The notes below the pieces were generated by a model. That model saw only the letters and a program-made list of their open reading frames with translations. It made no database searches and had not been told where the DNA came from. Below, one piece after another: positions 8,982 to 15,412 of a DNA stretch of 18,601 bases (position 1 is its first letter; each line of letters begins with the position of its first letter). Location of the stretch: NCBI GenBank assembly GCA_052035955.1, contig JBPOHD010000131.1:1-18601 (forward strand), in the 5' to 3' direction. Source of the DNA: JAEUNJ01 sp052035955. GTDB lineage: Bacteria; Pseudomonadota; Gammaproteobacteria; Burkholderiales; Rhodocyclaceae. The translations under genes and the position numbers were made by a program.

Positions 8982-9962
8982 CTACTCGGCCTTGGTGTCC
9001 CTCGTCATCAGGGCATCGACGGCGTCGCGGGGGGTGATGCGGCCGTCGAGGACGGCGGCGACGGCGTCGGTGATGGGCATGTCGACGCCGAGCTCCTTCG
9101 CCCGGCGGTGTACTTCCCGGGTCGTCGGCACGCCCTCGGCCACGTGGCCCAGGTCGCGGGTGATGGCGTCCAGGGCCTTGCCGGAGGCCAGCGCCAGGCC
9201 AACCTGCCGGTTGCGGGAGAGGTCGCCGGTGCAGGTGAGGATCAGGTCCCCCATGCCGGTGAGGCCCATGAAGGTCTCCCGCTCGGCGCCGAGGGCGACG
9301 CCGAAGCGGGTGATCTCGGCCAGGCCGCGGGTGATCAGGGCGGCGCGGGCGTTGAGGCCCAGGCCGAGGCCGTCGCAGATGCCGGTGGCGATGGCCAGGA
9401 CGTTCTTGACGGCGCCGCCGACCTCGGCGCCGATCACGTCGTCATTGACGTAGATGCGCAGGCGCGGGGTGTGCAGCTCCTCGGCCATGCGGCGGGCGAA
9501 ATCCTGGTTGCCGCAGGCGATGGCGACGGCAGTGGGCAGGCCGCGGGCCACCTCGTCGGCGAAGCTGGGGCCGGTGAGGGCGCCGAAGGTGACGGCCGGG
9601 GCGGCGGCGGCGGCCACCTGGTGCGGCAGCAGGCCGCTGCCGGCCTCGAGGCCCTTGCAGACCCAGACGAAGGGCAGCCCGCCGCCGTGCCGGGCGACGG
9701 CGGCGGCGGTGGCCCGCAGGCCCGCCATGGGGGTGGCGATCACCGCCAGGTCGGCGCCGTCCAGGGCGGCCGGGATGTCCGTCTCGATGGCGACGCTGCC
9801 GGGCAGGGGGAAGCCGGGCAGGAACTGCCGGTTCTCCCGCTCGCCGCGCAGGGCGTCGGCGTGGGCGGCCTCGAAGGTCCACAGGCCCACCTGGTGGCGG
9901 GGGGCGAAGGCCAGGGCCAGGGCGGTGCCCCAGGCGCCGGCGCCGAGCATGGCGATCTTCAT
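8982..9962 (-). CDS. gpsA: Glycerol-3-phosphate dehydrogenase [NAD(P)+]
   Basis: GpsA reduces dihydroxyacetone phosphate to sn-glycerol 3-phosphate in the cytoplasm, the first step toward phospholipids. The 326-residue product has the usual family length. The N-terminal Rossmann motif is GAGAWGTAL (residues 7-15). KGLE (103-106) and GPSFADEVARGLPT (131-144) are family signatures. The catalytic lysine is K186 in GGAVKNVLAIATG, and GLTGMGDLILTCTGDLSRNR (233-252) is the conserved substrate-binding stretch. It starts at ATG 9960-9962 without an obvious Shine-Dalgarno sequence and ends with TAG. It is the last gene of the minus-strand run, 52 bp after the SH3b gene, and meets the giant RTX gene tail to tail. 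The secB-gpsA association is common in proteobacteria. Confidence 0.97.
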   Translation of the reverse strand: MKIAMLGAGAWGTALALAFAPRHQVGLWTFEAAHADALRGERENRQFLPGFPLPGSVAIETDIPAALDGADLAVIATPMAGLRATAAAVARHGGGLPFVWVCKGLEAGSGLLPHQVAAAAAPAVTFGALTGPSFADEVARGLPTAVAIACGNQDFARRMAEELHTPRLRIYVNDDVIGAEVGGAVKNVLAIATGICDGLGLGLNARAALITRGLAEITRFGVALGAERETFMGLTGMGDLILTCTGDLSRNRQVGLALASGKALDAITRDLGHVAEGVPTTREVHRRAKELGVDMPITDAVAAVLDGRITPRDAVDALMTRDTKAE

Positions 9963-10014
9963 GATGTCGGGCGGAGGAGGGTGGGAGGGCGGGAAGGGGG
10001 CGCCGGCGCCGCGC

Positions 10015-10467
10015 TCAGAGGCCCCAGACCTGGGGCACGCGGACGTAGCCCTGGGCGCCGTCGCGGTGGCGGACCCGGGCCCAGCCGGCGGGGCCGGCTT
10101 CCACCAGGTCGAGGATCACGCCCTTCTCGGCCTCGAAGACCAGGGCCGCCTTCTCCTCGGCCTGGGCGCGGACCTGGGCCCGGTCGCCGCGCACCATGAC
10201 GGTCCGCCGGTCGGCGAGCGCCTTCTTCTCTATCCAGGCCAGGTCGCCGGCGGCGTCGCGCACCTTGGTCCAGCCCTCGATGGCGACGACCACCTCCACG
10301 GGGGTGCCGCGGGCGACGATGAAGAGGGGCTGGGCCTTCTGGGAGGGGGCGTCGAAGAGCACCGCCGGTTCGCCGACGGACTTGAAATCGAGGGCCGGCG
10401 CCGGCGCCGCGGCCACCGCCAGGGCGGCCGCGAGGAAGAGGGCGGGGAGTCTCGGGAAGCTTGTCAT
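10015..10467 (-). CDS. Periplasmic tandem SH3b-domain protein
   Basis: This 150-residue protein begins with a signal peptide (about residues 1-25, hydrophobic core FLAAALAVAAA, likely cut after APAPA). Two bacterial SH3-like domains follow at roughly 30-85 and 88-150. Both have the SH3b pattern of a variable-loop ligand strand and a GWTKVRDAAG or GWARVRHRDG strand, and the protein ends in VRVPQVWGL. Such domains usually bind peptidoglycan or cell-wall peptides in the periplasm; the exact partner here is unknown. It lies between secB (25 bp upstream) and gpsA (52 bp downstream) on the same strand, so it is probably co-transcribed. A GGAG sits about 12 bases before the ATG at 10465-10467. No enzymatic residues are recognised. 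Confidence 0.85.
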   Translation of the reverse strand: MTSFPRLPALFLAAALAVAAAPAPALDFKSVGEPAVLFDAPSQKAQPLFIVARGTPVEVVVAIEGWTKVRDAAGDLAWIEKKALADRRTVMVRGDRAQVRAQAEEKAALVFEAEKGVILDLVEAGPAGWARVRHRDGAQGYVRVPQVWGL

Positions 10468-10492
10468 GGGCCGCCGGGTCTCCGCCGCCGGA

Positions 10493-10951
10493 TTACTGGA
10501 TCTGGATTTCGTGGGGGCCCTTTTCCTGCTGGGCCATCATCTTCTGCTGGTAGAGCATCTCGAAGTTCACCGGCGACAGCATGACGGGCGGGAAGCCGGC
10601 CCGGACCACGGCATCGCTGATGGCTTCGCGCGCATAGGGGAAGATGATGTTCGGGCAGGCGATGGCCAGGATGGGCTCCAGGTCGTCCTCGGGGACGTTG
10701 CGGATCTGGAAGATGCCGGCTTCGGCGACCTCGACCAGGAAGGCGGTCTTGTCGCCGATCTTGGAGGTGACGGTGACGGTGACCACGGACTCGTACATGC
10801 CGTCGCCGATGCCGGTGGCGGCCGTCTGCAACTGGACTTCCACCGAGGGCGCCTCGCGCTCGAGGAAGCACTGGGGGGAGTTGGGGCTCTCGAGGGAGAG
10901 ATCCTTGACGTAGATCTTCTCGATGGTGAAGACGGGCTGCTGGTCGCTCAT
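10493..10951 (-). CDS. secB: Protein-export chaperone SecB
   Basis: SecB is a cytoplasmic tetrameric chaperone that keeps precursor proteins unfolded and hands them to SecA for Sec-dependent export. The 152-residue product matches the usual length. Recognisable signatures are FTIEKIYVKDLSLESPNSP near the N-terminus, EVQLQT, and the conserved ILAIACPNIIFPYAREAISD and AGFPPVMLSPVNFEMLY stretches (about residues 93-135). The acidic N-terminus and Gln/Lys-rich tail (QQKMMAQQEKGP) are typical. It is in the minus-strand run, 57 bp after grxC and 25 bp before the SH3b gene. The 57-bp leader contains CCGGG/CCCGG arms around a TAGAAT that resembles a -10 box, so an extra internal promoter is possible but not proven. 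Confidence 0.97.
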   Translation of the reverse strand: MSDQQPVFTIEKIYVKDLSLESPNSPQCFLEREAPSVEVQLQTAATGIGDGMYESVVTVTVTSKIGDKTAFLVEVAEAGIFQIRNVPEDDLEPILAIACPNIIFPYAREAISDAVVRAGFPPVMLSPVNFEMLYQQKMMAQQEKGPHEIQIQ

Positions 10952-11008
10952 GGTGGTCTCGAAGTGGGGGAAAGGCCGGGATTCTAGCCCCGGAAGTTGG
11001 GAACGGCG

Positions 11009-11266
11009 TCAGGCCGCCAGCAGGGGATCGAGCTGTCCGGCCCGGTCCAGGTCGTAGAGGTCGTCGCAGCCGCCCACGTGCCGCTCGCCGATGAAGATCT
11101 GCGGCACGGTGCGGCGGCCGGTCCTGGCCATCATCTCGTCGCGGCGCGTCGGGTCCAGGTCCACCCGGACCTTCTCGATCTCGGCGATGCCCTTGCGCTT
11201 CAGGAGCTGTTCGGCGCGGACGCAGTAGGGGCAGACGGCGGTGGCGTACATCAGGACTTTCGGCAT
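11009..11266 (-). CDS. grxC: Glutaredoxin 3
   Basis: A monothiol/dithiol redox protein of 85 residues that reduces disulfides and mixed glutathione disulfides in the cytoplasm with GSH as donor. The active site is C12-P-Y-C15 in TAVCPYCVRAEQLL. The cis-proline loop RRTVPQIFIGERHVGG and the GCDDLYDLDRAGQLD helix are the classic GrxC glutathione-binding elements. The ATG at 11264-11266 gives the natural family length; the reading frame is open far upstream, but that part overlaps the rhodanese gene in another frame and is not coding. Only 5 bp separate it from the rhodanese stop codon, with an AAGGG ribosome site inside the rhodanese 3' end, so the two genes are surely co-transcribed and perhaps translationally coupled. 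Confidence 0.95.
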   Translation of the reverse strand: MPKVLMYATAVCPYCVRAEQLLKRKGIAEIEKVRVDLDPTRRDEMMARTGRRTVPQIFIGERHVGGCDDLYDLDRAGQLDPLLAA

Positions 11267-11271
11267 GGCGC

Positions 11272-11691
11272 TCAACCCTTGGTGGTGGTGGGGAGGCCGG
11301 CCTCGGTCCAGGCGCCGATGCCGCCGGCCAGGTTGTAGACCTTCTCGAAGCCGGCCTTCTTCAGGCGGCCGCAGGCCGACGAGGAGCGGTTGCCGGTGGC
11401 GCAGCAGACGATCACCGGCCTGCTCTTGAACTTGTCGAGCTCGTGGAGGCGCTTGTCCAGCTGGCCCATGGCGATGTGCCGGGCGTTGGGGATGTGGCCG
11501 GCGGACCACTCGCCGGTCTCCCGGACGTCGAGGACGATCGCATCCTCCCGGTTGACCAGGAGGGTTGCCGCGGCGGGGGAGACCGCGGCGCCGCCGCCGC
11601 CGGTGAAGAGGGGCCACAGGAGCATGCCGCCGCTGACCGCGGCGAGGCCGACCCACATGATGTTCTGCTGGATGAAGAGGGAGATATCCAT
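11272..11691 (-). CDS. Membrane-anchored rhodanese-like sulfurtransferase
   Basis: The 139-residue protein has one N-terminal membrane segment (about residues 11-30, IMWVGLAAVSGGMLLWPLF) and a single rhodanese domain (about 38-135). The domain shows IVLDVRETGEWSAGHIPNA (CH2A-like region) and the active-site loop C97-A-T-G-N-R102, so the persulfide-carrying cysteine is C97; the neighbouring C96 is an extra thiol. It probably moves sulfane sulfur between thiols at the membrane. Many betaproteobacteria keep such a gene next to grxC and secB. Here an ArsR-type regulator gene ends only 7 bp upstream, an arrangement comparable to E. coli ygaV-ygaP, although YgaP carries its membrane segments at the C-terminus. 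The start codon is ATG at 11689-11691, with a weak purine-rich AAGAAAG upstream. Confidence 0.93.
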   Translation of the reverse strand: MDISLFIQQNIMWVGLAAVSGGMLLWPLFTGGGGAAVSPAAATLLVNREDAIVLDVRETGEWSAGHIPNARHIAMGQLDKRLHELDKFKSRPVIVCCATGNRSSSACGRLKKAGFEKVYNLAGGIGAWTEAGLPTTTKG

Positions 11692-11698
11692 TGCTTTC

Positions 11699-12016
11699 TT
11701 ATTCGGCGGAGGAGTCGCAGAAGACTTCCCGCATGAGGACGATCAGTTGCAGGGTCCGGGCGTCGGCGACCCGGTAGAACACGCGGTTGGCGTCCTTGCG
11801 CGTCTGCAGGACGCCCTTGTCGCGCAGGATGGCCAGGTGCTGGGAGATGTTGCTCTGGGAAGTGCCGACGGCTTCCACGATGTCCTGGACGCAGACTTCC
11901 TGTCCGCCCACGACGCAGAGGATCTTCAGCCGGATCGGATGGGAGATCGCCTTGAGCGCCCGGGCGGCGGTCTCGACGTGCTCCTGCTTGGCGATGAACT
12001 CGTGGATGGCTTCCAT
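11699..12016 (-). CDS. ArsR/SmtB-family regulator, probable persulfide-responsive (SqrR/BigR/YgaV-like)
   Basis: A 105-residue winged-helix repressor. Residues 19-33 (RALKAISHPIRLKIL) and the recognition helix GTSQSNISQHLAILRDKGVL (51-70) followed by the wing QTRKDANRVFYRVAD are typical. It lacks the arsenic-site ELCVC motif; instead it has C34 in helix 2 (KILCVV), C42, and C100 in the last helix (REVFC). C34 and C100 are 66 residues apart, the spacing I recall for the redox cysteine pair in SqrR and BigR. It likely represses its own run, including the rhodanese gene, and releases DNA when the cysteines react with persulfides; this is inference. ATG at 12014-12016 was chosen because it gives a normal ArsR length. 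The same frame stays open upstream only as the antisense shadow of the envC-like gene. Confidence 0.93.
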   Translation of the reverse strand: MEAIHEFIAKQEHVETAARALKAISHPIRLKILCVVGGQEVCVQDIVEAVGTSQSNISQHLAILRDKGVLQTRKDANRVFYRVADARTLQLIVLMREVFCDSSAE

Positions 12017-12106
12017 GGACGGGGCCGGTGGGGAGGATCGAATATTATAGGTTACTTGTATGCCGCTTCGCCCAACCTTCCCGCTGCCGGCCAGGGGCTG
12101 CCCGTC
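12017..12106. promoter_or_regulatory. Divergent regulatory region between the arsR-type and envC-like genes
   Basis: This 90-bp gap contains the only strongly AT-rich island of the neighbourhood (about 12038-12062). On the minus strand it holds a perfect -10 hexamer TATAAT (12044-12049), placing a start about 20 bases before the arsR-type ATG; no good -35 is seen (best at 17 bp is GGCGAA), as expected if an activator or relaxed promoter is used. On the plus strand TATTAT (12043-12048) could serve the envC-like gene. The palindrome AATATT and the ATA/TAT ends of 12047-12061 make it the natural place for the ArsR-type operator. Confidence 0.55.
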
Positions 12107-13372
12107 GTGACCGGGCCGGCCGCCGGTCTTCCCGCCGGACCTCCGCCGGCCCGGCCGCCGCCGGGAACCGCCGGCGGCTTGCGGCTCCTCGGGCTGTTCC
12201 TGCTCTGGGCCGCCGGCGGCCCCTGCGCGGCGGCGGATGCGGCGGCCACCAAGGGCGAGCTGAAGGCCCTGCGCGGCCGCATCCAGTCCCTGGAGCGGGA
12301 CCTCTCGCGCAGCGAGCAATCGCGCACCCGCACCCTGGACCGCCTGCGGGAGACGGAGGCGGCGGTCGCCGCCGCCAACCGCCGCCTGCGCGAGCTGGCC
12401 GGCGAGCGGGCGGCGGTGGAGGCGGAGATGCGGGCGGCGGACGAGCAGGCCGGCCGGCTGGCAGCCCGCATCGAGGGCCAGGAGGCCCGCCTGGCGCGCC
12501 TGTTGCGCCGGCAGTTCATGGGCGGCGAAACCGAGGCCCTGCGCCTGCTCTTCGCCGGGCGGGATCCCAACCAGACGGCGCGGGACGGCTATTTCCTGCG
12601 CCAGCTCTCCCGGGCCCGGGCCGAGCTCATCGCCGGGCTGCGGGCGGCCCGGGCGGAGCAGGCGGAAATGGCGGAAAGGGCACGGGGCCGCCGGGAGGCC
12701 CTGGCCGGCATCGAGGCCCGGCAGGAGGCGGCGCGGGCCGAACTGCTGGACAGCCAGCGGCAGCGCCAGGCCGTGCTGGCGGAGATCTCCGGGCGGATCC
12801 GCGACCAGAAGCAGCAGATCGAGTCCCTGCGCCAGGACGAGCAGCGCCTGGGCGCCCTGATCCGCCGGCTGTCGGCGGCGGCCAAGCCGGTCCGCCCGGC
12901 GCCGTCGCGGCGGGAGGCGGCGGTGCCCCGCGGCGCGACCCGGGAGCCGCCGCAACCGGCGGCCGGCGGGGCCGGCCTGGCGGCCCTCAAGGGGCGCCTG
13001 AGGCCGCCTGTCCGGGGGGAACCGGTCGGCCGCTTCGGCACGCCCCGCCCGGAAGGCGGCACGGCATGGAAGGGCGTCTTCATCCGGGCGCCGGAGGGAG
13101 CGGAGGTGCAGGCCGTGGCGGCGGGCCGCGTGGTCTTCGCGGACTGGATGCGGGGCTTCGGCAACCTCCTGGTGGTGGACCATGACGAAGGCTTTCTCTC
13201 GGTCTATGGCAACAACCGGGCGCTGCTGCGCAAGGCCGGCGAAACGGTGCGCGCCGGCGAGGTCCTGGCGGCCGTGGGCAGCAGCGGTGGCAACCTGGAA
13301 ACGGGTTTATACTTTGAACTCAGGTATCGAGGACAGCCCATCGACCCGTCGCCTTGGGTCGGCTTCCGGTGA
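12107..13372 (+). CDS. envC: EnvC-like murein hydrolase activator (degenerate LytM/M23 domain)
   Basis: The product (421 residues from GTG 12107) has a Pro/Ala/Gly-rich start, a hydrophobic signal segment (RLLGLFLLWAAGG, about residues 26-38, cut near CAAADA), a long coiled coil (about 49-262) rich in Arg, Glu and Ala, a Pro-rich linker, and a C-terminal LytM-type domain (about 308-421). The zinc ligands of active M23 peptidases are missing: the first motif reads WKGVFIRAPEG and the usual HxH reads LYFELRY. This is the EnvC pattern; EnvC does not cut peptidoglycan but activates the AmiA/AmiB amidases at the septum. GTG 12107 is preceded by AGGGG at 12093-12097; TTG 12179 is an alternative start giving a shorter, more standard signal peptide. 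ctpA starts 50 bp downstream on the same strand. Confidence 0.88.
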   Translation: MTGPAAGLPAGPPPARPPPGTAGGLRLLGLFLLWAAGGPCAAADAAATKGELKALRGRIQSLERDLSRSEQSRTRTLDRLRETEAAVAAANRRLRELAGERAAVEAEMRAADEQAGRLAARIEGQEARLARLLRRQFMGGETEALRLLFAGRDPNQTARDGYFLRQLSRARAELIAGLRAARAEQAEMAERARGRREALAGIEARQEAARAELLDSQRQRQAVLAEISGRIRDQKQQIESLRQDEQRLGALIRRLSAAAKPVRPAPSRREAAVPRGATREPPQPAAGGAGLAALKGRLRPPVRGEPVGRFGTPRPEGGTAWKGVFIRAPEGAEVQAVAAGRVVFADWMRGFGNLLVVDHDEGFLSVYGNNRALLRKAGETVRAGEVLAAVGSSGGNLETGLYFELRYRGQPIDPSPWVGFR

Positions 13373-13422
13373 TCCCCCGGGAGCCCCGGGCCAGAGGGCT
13401 TGCCTTTCCCCCGGAGTACTCC

Positions 13423-14841
13423 ATGCGCAGCAGGTTGCAGCAAATAGGACTGGTGTTTTTCGGCCTCGTGGCCGGCGTGCTCATCAGCCTGAATTTCTCC
13501 GCCAACGCCCAGAAAGAGGCCCTGGCGCCCCTGCCGGTGGAAGAGCTCCGCACCTTCGCCGACGTCTTCAACGCCATCAAGCAGGGCTACGTGGAGCCGA
13601 TCGAGGACAAGAAGCTGATCACCCACGCGGTGAGCGGCATGCTGTCCAACCTGGACCCCCATTCCGCCTACCTGGATGCGGACGCCTTCAAGGACCTGCA
13701 GGTCAGCACCCAGGGCGAGTTCGGCGGCCTGGGCATCGAGGTGGGCATGGAGGACGGCTTCGTCAAGGTGGTCTCGCCCATCGAGGACACGCCCGCTTTC
13801 AAGGCCGGCGTCAAGGCCGGCGACCTGATCATCAAGCTGGACGAGACGCCGGTGAAGGGCATGACCCTGAACGACGCCGTCAAGCGCATGCGCGGCAAGC
13901 CGAAGACCAACATCACCCTGACCATCCTGCGCAAGGGCGAACCGAAGCCCATCGTGGTGACCATCACCCGCGACAAGATCAAGGTCCAGAGCGTCAAGTC
14001 GAAGATGCTGGAGGCCGGCTACGGTTATGTCCGCGTCACCCAGTTCCAGGAGGAGACGGCGGCCGACCTGGTGAAGCACCTGGACAAGCTCTACAAGCAG
14101 GACAAGGACGAGAAGGGCGAGGGCCTGAAGGGCCTGGTGCTGGACCTGCGCAACGATCCCGGCGGGCTCCTGCACGGCGCGGTGGGCGTCTCCGCCGCCT
14201 TCCTGCCGGCCAAGACCATCGTCGTATCCACCGACGGCCGGACCCCCGATGCCAAACGCAACTACACGGCAACCCCGGAAGACTACCTGCGCGGCAGCAA
14301 GGACGACTTCATCAAGGGCCGGCCGGCCGGCGCCACGACGGGCCCATTGGGGGTCATCGTCAACGGCGGCTCGGCCTCGGCCACCGAGATCGGCGCCGGC
14401 GCCCTGCAGGACCACAAGCGGGCCATCATCCTCGGCACGCCGACCTTCGGCAAGGGATCGGTACAGACCATCCTGCCCCTGTCCAACAACACCGCCATCA
14501 AGCTGACCACGGCGCGCTACTACACGCCCGGCGGCCGTTCCATCCAGGCCAAGGGCATCGTGCCCGACGTGGCGGTCGACGAGACGCCCAACGGCGACAC
14601 CCGCGAGCGCGTGCGCGAGGCCGACCTGGACCGCCACTTGGACAACGACCGGGACAAGGCGGCGCCGGCGCCGAAGGAAGAGAAGCCCAAGGTCCAGCCG
14701 CAGGGCAAGGGAGGCAAGGGCGGCAAGGCGGGCGAGGAAGAGGAAGCCGCCAAGCCGGTCGAACTGGCGTCCAAGAACGACTACCAGCTCGGCCAGGCGG
14801 TCAACCTGTTGAAGGCCTGGCAGATCATCCAGAAGAAGTGA
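13423..14841 (+). CDS. ctpA: C-terminal processing serine protease (S41 family)
   Basis: A 472-residue periplasmic protease that trims proteins from their C-terminus and often controls cell-wall hydrolases. The N-terminus has an uncleaved-anchor or signal segment (about residues 7-26, IGLVFFGLVAGVLISLNFSA). A PDZ domain lies at about 95-170 (GGLGIEVGMEDG...AGVKAGDLIIKLDETPV) and the S41 catalytic core at about 185-365. The nucleophile is S319 in GGSASATEI and the general base K344 in FGKGSVQTI, 25 residues apart as in Prc/CtpA. Residues about 405-445 form a Lys/Glu/Gly-rich low-complexity stretch before a conserved-looking tail, DYQLGQAVNLLKAW. ATG 13423 was chosen because it has GGAG 6 bases upstream and gives the signal segment directly. 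It follows the envC-like gene, probably in one transcript. Confidence 0.96.
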   Translation: MRSRLQQIGLVFFGLVAGVLISLNFSANAQKEALAPLPVEELRTFADVFNAIKQGYVEPIEDKKLITHAVSGMLSNLDPHSAYLDADAFKDLQVSTQGEFGGLGIEVGMEDGFVKVVSPIEDTPAFKAGVKAGDLIIKLDETPVKGMTLNDAVKRMRGKPKTNITLTILRKGEPKPIVVTITRDKIKVQSVKSKMLEAGYGYVRVTQFQEETAADLVKHLDKLYKQDKDEKGEGLKGLVLDLRNDPGGLLHGAVGVSAAFLPAKTIVVSTDGRTPDAKRNYTATPEDYLRGSKDDFIKGRPAGATTGPLGVIVNGGSASATEIGAGALQDHKRAIILGTPTFGKGSVQTILPLSNNTAIKLTTARYYTPGGRSIQAKGIVPDVAVDETPNGDTRERVREADLDRHLDNDRDKAAPAPKEEKPKVQPQGKGGKGGKAGEEEEAAKPVELASKNDYQLGQAVNLLKAWQIIQKK

Positions 14842-14878
14842 GGGCCGGGGGTACCGCCGAACGATCGGGGATCGCGAG

Positions 14879-15349
14879 ATGAGACTGAATCCGGAGCGGG
14901 CGAGGCTGTTGCGGGACAAGGAAAGGGGACTGGAGCGCCACCATCCCCTGGCCATGCAGCCCGGCACCCGCAAGCACCGGGAAATCCGCTTCAGCAAGAT
15001 GCGCCCCGGTCAGGTGGAGGAGGCGACCCGGCTGCTGGAGGGCCTCGACGGGATCGTCATCGAGCCGGGAAACGTTCCCAACGGCATATCCGTCTGGTAC
15101 GAGATCAGCGAATACACGATGGAAGGCCTCGAGGCCGCCCTGATCGACCAGGGCTTCCATCTGGAGAACACGCTCTACTGCAAGATGGTGCGGGCGCTGG
15201 TCTATTACTGCGAGGACACCCAGCTGCGCAACATGCGGCAGCCGGAGCGCCTGATCAAGAAGTCGCACGAAGTCTATTCGAAGGCCTGGGACCACCATCC
15301 CCACGGCGACCACGACGACACGCCGGTCGAATTGCGGGAAGAGAAGTAG
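14879..15349 (+). CDS. Conserved hypothetical protein with His/Asp-rich tail
   Basis: I do not recognise a named family for this 156-residue protein. Residues about 35-101 (REIRFSKM... to QGFHLE) read as a beta-alpha-beta-beta-alpha-beta pattern like the ferredoxin fold of heavy-metal-associated domains, but the CxxC metal motif is absent. A helical, aromatic and Arg-rich part follows (ALVYYCEDTQLRNMRQPERL, one Cys pair partner C108/C117 region), and the C-terminus is hydrophilic with the cluster DHHPHGDHDD (about 139-148). No signal peptide or membrane segment is visible, so it should be cytoplasmic. It lies 37 bp after ctpA and 63 bp before the moeB-like gene, same strand, which suggests co-transcription. 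Metal binding by the His/Asp tail is a guess. The start is ATG 14879 with a weak GGGGA upstream. Confidence 0.85.
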   Translation: MRLNPERARLLRDKERGLERHHPLAMQPGTRKHREIRFSKMRPGQVEEATRLLEGLDGIVIEPGNVPNGISVWYEISEYTMEGLEAALIDQGFHLENTLYCKMVRALVYYCEDTQLRNMRQPERLIKKSHEVYSKAWDHHPHGDHDDTPVELREEK

Positions 15350-15412
15350 GCTCCGCCGGGCGCCACCCGTTCCCGGGTTGCCACAGCCTTGCCGCCGGGG
15401 CACACTGCCGCC

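Noticed and set aside
10952..11008. Separate secB promoter (TAGAAT flanked by CCGGG/CCCGG)
   Set aside because: No -35 element at a proper distance; kept only as a remark under secB.
11267..11656. N-terminal extension of the glutaredoxin frame
   Set aside because: It overlaps the rhodanese gene in another frame; GrxC begins at MPKVLMYATAVCPYC.
12017..13183. N-terminal extension of the ArsR-type frame up to 13183 (a 494-codon open frame)
   Set aside because: The extension is antisense to the envC-like gene; the ArsR family begins about 20-30 residues before the ALKAISHPIRL motif, which fits the ATG at 12016.
13204..14997. Antisense open frame of 597 codons across ctpA
   Set aside because: Shadow of ctpA codon bias; ctpA has intact catalytic Ser/Lys, PDZ and signal segment in the sense frame.
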